Positions 56,732 through 64,000 of a DNA stretch of 64,000 nucleotides are shown here, in pieces. The stretch spans positions 14,474,001 through 14,538,000 of the forward strand of contig JALMGJ010000015.1 in the NCBI GenBank assembly GCA_023362775.1, read 5' to 3'. Made by a program: the position numbers and the translations under genes. How positions within the stretch are numbered: position 1 is the first letter of the stretch; each line of letters starts with the position of its first letter. The notes under the pieces were generated by a model that had not been told where the DNA came from, ran no database searches, and saw only the letters and a program-made list of their open reading frames with translations. Origin of the DNA: Charina bottae. Lineage: Eukaryota > Chordata > Lepidosauria > Squamata > Charinaidae.

Positions 56732-57356
56732 AAAAAACCTGATTTTTACTTTTGAAGAGAAGCAAGATCCTTGAAATAGTTCAATTTTGCCAAGCATTTC
56801 ACCCCCACTGGTATGGCTCTTCAGTGCTGGTGGTTTAAGGAATATGTGAGACTGCAAAGATCTTAGATTTGGTCTTATCTACCCTATTTTACTGGGTGTT
56901 TGTGTGTGTGCATCTTTGCAGCAGTTATGATTTAAAAATTTATAGCCAAGCATGGGAAAATCAAGAAAGAAGAAAACAGGGCTTTCCACTACTAAAATCA
57001 AAAGGAAAAACATTTAGCAGTTGAGAATTTCCCTTTCGACCACCTCATAGGACAGTATGTCTGTGCCACCCCATCAGGAGCACAGAAGCACAAAGAGGCC
57101 AACTCCTATGCTGTATAGCCATATTCAAATGGCAGGGAGAGATGTGACAAGGGTGCAGGTGAGCTGTTGACCGCCAAGAGATGAGCAAGGTAGCAAAAGC
57201 AGTAGGGGTGGACAACCAGCTGAATAATCGTAGAGGCTGCTGACAAGATTATCTTTACTTAGGAGGGTAAGCTAGAGTATAAAAACAAAAGGACCTCTTG
57301 GTGACAAGTGGGCAGAAATGATTCTTTCTGTTCAGTCTGTTTTTGTAAAATGGATA

Positions 57357-57362
57357 AATAAA
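57357..57362 (+). terminator. SLC7A9: SLC7A9 poly(A) signal
   Basis: AATAAA in GGATAAATAAAATGC, about 625 nt after the stop codon, followed by a T-rich stretch (TGTGTTTTATTTTTT) at 57386-57400. Confidence 0.7.
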
Positions 57363-57809
57363 ATGCTTCTAACAAGCAGAGATAAATGTGTTTTATTTTT
57401 TCGTAAATGCACAAGCCAAGTACTAACAGTCAATCACCTAATTCTCTATAATTTTGTGGAACTGTAATACCAAACAAGATTTAACAAACAAACTTTTAAA
57501 AGAAAAGCAGGAGATACAGGAAAAGATGGAATGGTGGCAGGAGAGGCTGATGAACCTTCCTGCCATTGTTTCATTTGTCTGACTCCATCAACCCTGCTTC
57601 CTTAGCCACAGGAAAAATAGCACCTTGCACTAAGAACAGGTAAAGGAACAACAAGAGTTACATTCTCCCTCCTGTTTTTAATACATTCACAACTGAAGCA
57701 CATGCCAAAACGGAAGATACTTATGGAGGATACCTATGATATCTACCTGGAAATAAACCCCATTGAGTTCAACTTCCACATAAACATATTTAAGCCTTAG
57801 AGACTAATG

Positions 57810-58199
57810 TCTATGAAGGTTCTCAGTCATCCAGGTGGAATTGTCTGTAGCTTGAATCATGTCAACTGGATTTCTATTTTCTCAGTGGAAACGTTTCGCT
57901 CCTTATCCAAGGAGCTTCTTCAGTCTGAGCAAAGTTAGTAAGGGAATCCTTAATTATGTTTCTAGGGTGGCTGTGTGACCTTACACCTGGGGCTAGGTCC
58001 TTTTATCGATAAAAGGACTTAAAATAACATCTCAATATAACCATGACCTAGCCCCAGGTGTAAGGTCACACAGCTACCTAGAAACATATTTAGGATTCCC
58101 TTACCAACTTTGCTCAGACTGAAGAAGCTCCTTGGATAAGGAGCGAAACGTTTCCGCTGAGAAAAGAGAAATCCAGTTGACATGATTCAAGCTACAGAC
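57810..58199. mobile_element. Penelope-like foldback (type c) between SLC7A9 and TDRD12
   Basis: Inverted arms of the same unit as 45090-45320 meet at CCTTTTATCGATAAAAGG (57999-58016). A perfect 13-bp TSD TTAGAGACTAATG flanks the insertion (57797-57809, 58200-58212). Hammerhead-like cores lie at 57893-57923 (reverse complement) and 58119-58149. The right arm has a 28-bp segment missing from the left. Confidence 0.8.
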
Positions 58200-58464
58200 T
58201 TAGAGACTAATGCTACGTTTGTTTGAAGATCTCGATTTAAATCTCAGATGTAGCAATTGGTCCAAGTTGATACGCCTTCAGAGGACTGGAATAGAGAGCC
58301 ATGTTTATATGCCAATGAATACTGATCGTGGGATACAAGAGAGTTCAACCATTGATAGCTTCTTCAGGTTGCAGAATATTCTCACACCCAACTGTTCTGC
58401 CACTGCTTTCAGAATGGGAATGGGAGTAACGTTGAAGCAGAAAAACAGGAGCAATCTGGATGCA

Positions 58465-58604
58465 GGTACCCCGGAGCTTCCTAGTCAGCTGCCGCCGCCA
58501 CCGTGCACACGTGCGCCGCCGCTTCCGGGTGGTGCGGCGACACACCACGCTGTGTGTGGCGACACACTTTTGTGTCGCGACACACAGTTTGGAAAGCTCT
58601 GCAT
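58465..58604. mobile_element. hAT MITE fragment (family Q)
   Basis: GGCGACACACTTTTGTGTCG and the right terminus CAGTTTGGAAAGCTCTG are present. The left terminus was not found, so this is a 5'-lost copy. Confidence 0.65.
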
Positions 58605-59005
58605 TACTGACTATTAGCTTTTGAAAACTATTCCAGGGCCCTTTATAAAGGTGTGAGATGTTCTGTTTCAGGTTCCTTTTACAGTAGTAGCCCCTAAGAG
58701 TATTTTGACACTATAGTACTTTCACGCCACAAACGGCACAATATTTTAAACAAAACAGCTGCTTTCATTCATTTTAAATTTTAATGGACACTTCTTTTTC
58801 TCAGCAAGACTCATGGGCAGTTAACAGGACCAAAATTAATTCTGAAAAGGATCAAGTACCTGACTTATCTAAATGCAGAATTATAAACTTTGGTTGTTTC
58901 TAGACTTGTTTCAATAAACTTTGCACAGCTATAGCTGCAGAATCAGAGCAACCAGATTGTACGGTAACTACAGGCTTTCAGACAACTGGCTTATGTATTC
59001 TAACA

Positions 59006-59095
59006 TAGTGTTTCTCAACCTTGGTAACTTTGCTTGCTGAGGAATTCTGGAAGTTGAAGTCCAGACATCTTAAAATTGCTAAGGATGAGAAACTG
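59006..59095. mobile_element. Palindromic hAT MITE (family P), shortened
   Basis: TAGTGTTTCTCAACCTTGG ... GCTAAGGATGAGAAACTG with near-perfect 8-bp TSDs TTCTAACA / CTCTAACA (58998-59005, 59096-59103). Confidence 0.75.
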
Positions 59096-60074
59096 CTCTA
59101 ACAGATGTGGGGATGTGAAGAACTCCGGATTACGCTGTTGTGTACAAGTTGCATCTATAATTACTATCAGTACTGAGATTTCAAGGAACTATGTGATATG
59201 CTTTTATTTTCTTCTGCTCTAAGAAATAAATACGTGATATTTTGGTTGACACATCTGATACATTGCAATGCCACAACAAAGCCTATAAACCTGAAAGCAA
59301 AACCAAGTATTTGAAACATTTTCCAAAACAAATATAGAAGTCACATCCCTTAATATTGTGGGGAAATTTTTTTTTTCCTGCAAAGGTTATTCTTCTGTAA
59401 TGTTGTATTACTGCTTTACCCCTCAAAGGATAAATTGTCTGCATCACATTGATTGATTTAACCTCCCCCGTTTAATTTAAATTTAACCTCCCCCGTTTAA
59501 TTTTCTTAAGAACCAGCTCACAGCAAATGCTCAGCCTCTTCTGTTAGCACCATATAGCATTACAAAACAATCCCAGATTATACTGTATTTCTTCTTTAAA
59601 AAAGCAAAATTAGAAAACGTGCTTTCTTTGTGAGATATTTCAGGGTATAACTGCAACTGAAAAGAAATTTTCAGTACAGTATATGTCCTGGTCTAATTGC
59701 TAGATTTGACACATATGTATTTAACTGCCACTACCAACTTTTTTATCCATTTACTTGAAATTAAATTTCACCCAAATCTTTAAGATTCACTTCCAATGAG
59801 CAGGCTTAGAATTATAACTGTTAATAAAGACCAAATACGGCACTCCCCAAAAGTCCTGTTTTCAACATCTTGGTCAACAATTTTTTTTTAATGTTGAGAT
59901 TGTACCACTATGAAAAAGGCATCGGATGAATTTGCAAGGGGTTTTGTAATATCTACATATGCTTTAACCCTGTGGGGGATCAAAACCTAACGTCCAAGAT
60001 ATAATTAACAGGATAAATCTGTCAGGGTTTTCCTGTGAACTGTTTACTCTGCGCCTTAACCCTATAAGACAGCA

Positions 60075-60178
60075 TTATCCCACAAAATCACTCTCTGAAC
60101 TGCTGTCTTCCAAAGATTCTTCCTCCTCTTCTTCACACACCACGGTAGGAACCTGGTACGTTTTCTTAGGACCTGAGC
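60075..60178 (-). CDS. TDRD12: TDRD12 terminal coding exon
   Basis: On the minus strand, acceptor CCCTTCTCAATCAG, then SGPKKTYQVPTVV and an acidic/serine tail EEEEESLEDSSSESDFVG with TAA at 60077-60075. The first two bases complete Gly with the G at 61186. An acidic unstructured end suits the protein C-terminus. Confidence 0.85.
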
Positions 60179-62774
60179 CTGATTGAGAAGGGCACACTGT
60201 TTTATTTATTTATCAAATTTATATAGCCACCCATCTCACAAGAAATGACTCTGGGCAGTGTACAATAATTACGTTTTACAAATGTAAAACGTACAAATGT
60301 AAAATGTACAAGGGGTGCGATGGCTCAGTGGTTAAGACGCCAGGGCTTGTCGATCGGAAGGTCACAACTTCGGCAGTTCGAGACCCTAGCCCAGTGCTTT
60401 CCAAACTGCCGCCGTTGGTGACACACCAACGGTGGCAGCAGTGCAGGGGGGGCGCGCAGCGGCGGTGGCGTGTTTTCTGCTAAAACGCGGAAGCGCTTAT
60501 GGCGCGCCGCTGTGCACACCCCCGCCATACACATCCACCTCCTGGTTGTGTCGCGACACACTAAACTGTGTTGTGACACACTAAAGTGTCGCAACACAGT
60601 TTGGAAAGCTATGCCCTAGCCCCACGTGACAGAGTGAGCTCCCGCGTTCGCCCCAGCTCTTGCCAACCTAGCAATTTGAAAGCATGCAAATGCAAGTAGA
60701 TGAATAGATACCACTTTGGTGGGTAGGTAACAGCGTTCCGCGCGCGTCATGCCAGCCACATGACCGTGGAAGCGTCTTTGGACAATGCTGGCTCTTCGGC
60801 TAACAAATGGAGATGAGCACCGGCCCCTAGAGTTGGACACGACTGTGTAGGGGAAAACCTTTACCTTTACAAATGTATGAAAATCCACTTTTAGGAATAC
60901 ATTTGTTAGCCAGCCTCCAACGTTACCATATAACGCACAGTGTAATCTGCAAACAGACCCGTGTTAATACTACAGAGGCCTGAGACGGCCCGTGTCTCGA
61001 TTGAGTTCTATGGGCAAGATGCACAGGCTTGTGGAAGAGACCCATCTAACCTGGTTATCTCCACCTCCAATGTGGGGTAAGAATGGAGATACAGGTATCG
61101 CCCAGAACGTTCTGCAAAAATACAGAGCCACCTCCCACCACCTAATTATGCAAAGACAGTGCACCTATAACACTGAACGGCTTACCTGCAGGGAATGGGC
61201 TTCTTTCTTCATGATCATCCAAGTAATCAAAATCAAAAGACACGTGAGGATTCTGTTGACAAATATTTTAAATGCCTTATTATATAATGCAAGTGACTTA
61301 GGAACTATCAATATTTTTTTACTACATTTACAACTCACTTTCTGTTTCAGCAAGTTGCACCAACGCTCCTTCTTCATTTTTACAAGGGTAATTGTGGGCT
61401 CATCCCCCTTAAGTACACAAGTCGATTTCTCCTTGAGAATGCTTCTCTGCAGCTCCATATCGGCCAAATAAAATTTGCCTTTTGCCGAAGCACTGCACAA
61501 ATTTTAAAATATCTGCTTTGTCAAAAAACAATAAAACCATATTTTGGAAAGATTTTATCTATGCAGTATCAATCTACCTGAAAGTGATCCTCTGTGCAAA
61601 AAACCTGCAGTCATAGCTACTAATGTTTTGCAACTTTATCTTCACAACAACAACATCTTGCTTGTCAAACCATTTTATTGTTGGATGAAAGCTGAAATGT
61701 TAAAACAGTGGGTTAAAGTGGATTCAATTTTAAAATAGGTATGCTACCCACAGTACTCATGTAGTAATTTAGCTTATAAGCAGCAATTGTTACTGCTCCA
61801 TGCCATAATCTAAATAAAGTTTGCCTACCCCAAAAAACAAAAACACAAAACCAGAAACAAAACCAGCAAAACAAAGCCACTGGCTGAAAAGCTGCGTATC
61901 TCTGGCCAATGGAGAATGAGATAAATGGGGCAGGAATCTCTCCTGTGGCTTCCTGGAAGCATCTGGCCAACTCTTGTGGGAAGACTCAATGTCTGTGTGG
62001 AGGTACCTTGGGGAGGAGGAGATTTCTAGACACAAGCCAGGCCAAGCCTACCTGTTGGTGCTCTCCAACAAAAACTTACATCTTGTGAATAGAGTTGTTT
62101 CCTGCTCTTTCATCAGATCTGCAAGCCTAGGAATAACCATTTACCCCTTTGAATTTCCAAGGACAGGCTACTTACGCCATTCAGTTCCAATGGCTCAAGG
62201 CAGCGTGTTTTGTTTTTCTTCTTGAAGCTCAAAACATGTGTCGGGTCTCCTCTTGTGTCCTCTAAAAGACTGCAGTCTACAGTTGACTGAAACCACTGAG
62301 CCCCAATCCAACAGTTGAACTACTCCACCCTACCAGCTTGCTATGTAATTGTGTTTTGCACAGGACAGACTCAACCATTCAAGCTTTACACTATAAAACT
62401 AGATATAAAAATAAGTATGCCCTGAAAGAACATACAGCATCGTCAAGTAGGGCAAAAGATGTAAGGAAAGAATAATAATGTGTTGAAATTGGAAGAGTAA
62501 AATATTTAAAATTTATTTTAAAAAATCCCATATATAGAAAAATTCACATTATTTGGATCCAAAGCCATACAGCCTCTTTAACCTGCTGCTGACAGGTAAA
62601 GCAAGCAACCCTATGCCAGATCTGATGTGTTCTTCCCACTTCAGATTTTAATACTGCAAACCTTTATTTATTTATTTACACACACACAAACACACTTATC
62701 TAAAAACAAGAAACAATATGCACAATGCATGAAGCAAAAAAAAAATCACGTTTTGGGAATTTGCAGTTGTTTCT

Positions 62775-62813
<39 letters not shown>

Positions 62814-63880
62814 CGCGCGCTCCTTCTTGCTTGTTTGCCTGCCCCTCCACCCCCCACGTTTTCTGGAAATAATTTTGCCCTGATGCTGCCTCACCCTTTA
62901 AAAAAGCATTTTCAGTTGCCCAAAGAGTACATGATCTATGTGCCAAAGAAGTAGAGCGCCTGAGATACTTTCCACCACTGCTCAGCCAAACCTAACTCTG
63001 GACCTTTTCTTTCTTTGACAAGTTTTAAACTTCACACCTGGACATCTTCCAGAAGCCTTGTAAAAGTGGCCCCTGGAGCCCCAGGATAGACAAGGAGAGA
63101 ACAAGAAAAACATTACTCTCTTCCCCAAGCGGTAGAACTACGGCACATATAAGTCCCATCAAATAAATGTTGATACCATTCATGCAAAGTTTGTTGAGAG
63201 TCATCTGTCTTCTTATTTTGCACCATTTCATCTAAATTAAGAAATAAAACAAGTTAAATTCGCATGGCATATATCTTTACCAGATTTCAATTGGTAAACT
63301 TAACACAACGTTCCAACTGCATTTAATTAATTAGAAATGTTGTTTCAAGGTAAAGATATTTCACAGAACAAAAATAATCCTCATCTCAGTATATTTCAAA
63401 TGGCAATCATCAGCATTAATATTGGTTAACCATATTCAAGTTTTAAAAAGCATAGAGTATTTCTAAAAGTAAGTAAATTTTCTTGCATATTACACCTTGA
63501 TTCTGGAAGTTTAAAAAAACACCATAATACAAAGAAAAACAAGTAAAGTTCACATGTTCTTTTTCACTAGTCCTCTGCAATCTTATCACTAGGGATCAGA
63601 ATTTTTCTATTCATGTCTTCCCTGTTTTTCAGAACAAAAATCCTTCAACAGACACTTACTACATTCCACATATTCATTTTCTACATTGTACTTACTATGA
63701 TGATTTTGTAAAGATACTTGAGAATAACTATCATGGATAATATCCTGGCTCTTTTGTGATTTCTGTGCAATGGGCATGGCCTGTTTATTTGGGGTCTCTG
63801 AGTTAAGAGTTGCAGGATCTGAGACATTCTGCTCAGTAGATTCACCCTTCTCATTTCTTCCATGCATTAGAGGATGTATT
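60075..63880 (-). CDS. TDRD12: TDRD12, 3' part of gene (CS domain)
   Basis: TDRD12 is a germline Tudor-domain, DEAD-like helicase protein of the nuage that acts in secondary piRNA production and transposon silencing. Six exons join in frame on the minus strand: 63880-63696 (or to 63660), 63231-63117, 61691-61578, 61492-61339, 61252-61186, 60178-60075. Phases agree at every junction. The CS (p23-like) domain is clear, starting HPTIKWFDKQDVVVVKIKL and including KGKFYLADMEL, STCVLKGDEPTITLVK and ERWCNLLKQK, followed by HVSFDFDYLDDHEERSPFP. The neighbour SLC7A9 and convergent orientation match the human locus. The Tudor and helicase exons lie beyond the right edge. Confidence 0.88.
60312..60867 (+). 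mobile_element. Sauria-like SINE split by a hAT MITE
   Basis: tRNA-like head GGGGTGCGATGGCTCAGTGG to ACCCTAGCC (60391), then the body from CCCTAGCCCCACGTGACAG (60614) to ACCTTTACC. The 60392-60613 insert is a family Q MITE. The SINE lies in the last TDRD12 intron. Confidence 0.88.
60392..60613. mobile_element. hAT MITE (family Q) nested in a SINE
   Basis: TIRs CAGTGCTTTCCAAACTGCC ... CAGTTTGGAAAGCTATG with a perfect 8-bp TSD CCCTAGCC (60384-60391, 60614-60621) made from SINE sequence. Confidence 0.92.
61186..61252 (-). CDS. TDRD12: TDRD12 exon after the CS domain
   Basis: Acceptor TTTGTCAACAG. Encodes NPHVSFDFDYLDDHEERSPF then PA and the first base of Gly. Donor GCAG|GTAAGC. The phrase SFDFDY(L/W)DD is typical of the TDRD12 CS-domain flank. 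Confidence 0.9.
61339..61492 (-). CDS. TDRD12: TDRD12 exon, second half of CS domain
   Basis: Acceptor AAAATTTGTGCAG. Encodes ASAKGKFYLADMELQ ... KEKSTCVLKGDEPTITLV ... KERWCNLLKQK. Phase 2 start, phase 0 end, donor AAA|GTGAGT. Confidence 0.92.
61578..61691 (-). CDS. TDRD12: TDRD12 exon, first half of CS domain
   Basis: Acceptor GTTTTAACATTTCAG. Encodes FHPTIKWFDKQDVVVVKIKL and QNISSYDCRFFAQRITF, with the CS-domain W-F-[DQ] and alternating hydrophobic strand. Donor TTTCAG|GTAGAT, joining AG|T (Ser). Confidence 0.92.
62665..62695. repeat. (TTTA)n(CA)n tract
   Basis: Three TTTA units run into a CA-rich run in a TDRD12 intron. Confidence 0.8.
62779..62820. repeat. (TG)n(CG)n tract, Z-DNA-prone
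   Basis: About 13 TG units are followed directly by about 8 CG units: 42 bp of uninterrupted alternating purine/pyrimidine in a TDRD12 intron. Confidence 0.9.
63117..63231 (-). CDS. TDRD12: TDRD12 exon before the CS domain
   Basis: Acceptor TTATTTCTTAATTTAG. Encodes EMVQNKKTDDSQQTLHEWYQ then HLFDGTYMCRSSTAWGR. It starts with two bases that complete the codon left by the upstream exon and ends GA|GTAATG, completed by C at 61691. The donor is weak (GTAATG), so the exact 3' edge is less certain. Confidence 0.7.
63660..63880 (-). CDS. TDRD12: TDRD12 exon with two possible donors
   Basis: Acceptor CTCTCCATTTCAG. Encodes IHPLMHGRNEKGESTEQNV then a serine/glutamine-rich linker (QKSQKSQDIIHDSYSQ). 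Two equally good donors A|GTAAGT lie at 63696 and 63660, 36 nt apart and in the same phase. The longer form adds 12 residues (SKYNVENEYVEC). Low-complexity linker, no domain. Confidence 0.75.
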
Positions 63881-64000
63881 CTGAAATGGAGAGAGGAGTA
63901 CCACCATAATCTGCATCCTACAGAAATAAGTCTAGTGGCCCAAATATTGGATAATCAGAGCCTTCAGCCAAGGGAAAACAGATTTAGCCTCAAGCAACAT

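Noticed and set aside
62176..62262. Minus-strand exon-like segment (DTRGDPTHVLSFKKK ... LEPLELNG) between TDRD12 exons
   Set aside because: It has a plausible acceptor and a GTAAGT donor, but its phases cannot join the exons at 63117 and 61691, which join each other perfectly. It was left out of the TDRD12 model.

Overview
The window is vertebrate nuclear DNA. Genes are split by GT-AG introns, coding density is low, and the rest is interspersed repeats. The repeats point to a squamate reptile: Sauria-type SINEs with the BovB-like ACCTTTACCTTT tail, several hAT MITE families with 8-bp target-site duplications (TSDs), Penelope-like fragments and L2/CR1-type tails. The species cannot be named from the sequence alone.

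Gene order is the conserved amniote block CEP89 - SLC7A9 - TDRD12 (human 19q13.11, here reversed). The two last recognised exons of CEP89 (+) are at 8691-8860 and 16188-16425, with a poly(A) signal near 17172. SLC7A9 (+), the light subunit of the b0,+ cystine/dibasic amino-acid transporter, is complete: 12 coding exons from 38334 to 56731 assemble in frame into 491 residues, with a poly(A) signal at 57357. The last six recognised coding exons of TDRD12 (-), a piRNA-pathway Tudor/helicase protein, run from 63880 down to 60075 and include its C-terminal CS domain. An intact single-coding-exon paralogue of the E3 ligase RNF182 lies at 2396-3121 (-), apparently nested antisense in a CEP89 intron. 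An unrecognised 151-codon ORF (4703-5158, -) sits downstream of a GC-rich, CpG-rich block. It may be the 5' part of a LINE or a lineage-specific gene.

Region by region: 1-8.7 kb is presumed CEP89 intron holding the RNF182-like gene, one Sauria SINE and the orphan ORF. 8.9-16.2 kb is the last CEP89 intron with two palindromic hAT MITEs and microsatellites. 17.2-35 kb is intergenic and repeat-rich, with a 1126-bp solo LTR inserted in a SINE, PLE-like foldbacks and CpG-rich hAT MITEs. 35-57.4 kb is SLC7A9. 57.4-60 kb is repeat-containing spacer. 60-64 kb is the 3' part of TDRD12.

The most unusual material is a set of Penelope-like repeats of three sequence types. All carry a hammerhead-like core (CTGAAGA, one base, a hairpin, GAAAC). 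Four of six copies are inverted, palindromic insertions with 12-15 bp TSDs. Also notable are nested insertions with perfect TSDs, a GC-AG intron that is required for the SLC7A9 reading frame, tandem in-frame splice donors in TDRD12, and a CpG-rich MITE ending about 31 bp before an SLC7A9 splice acceptor.
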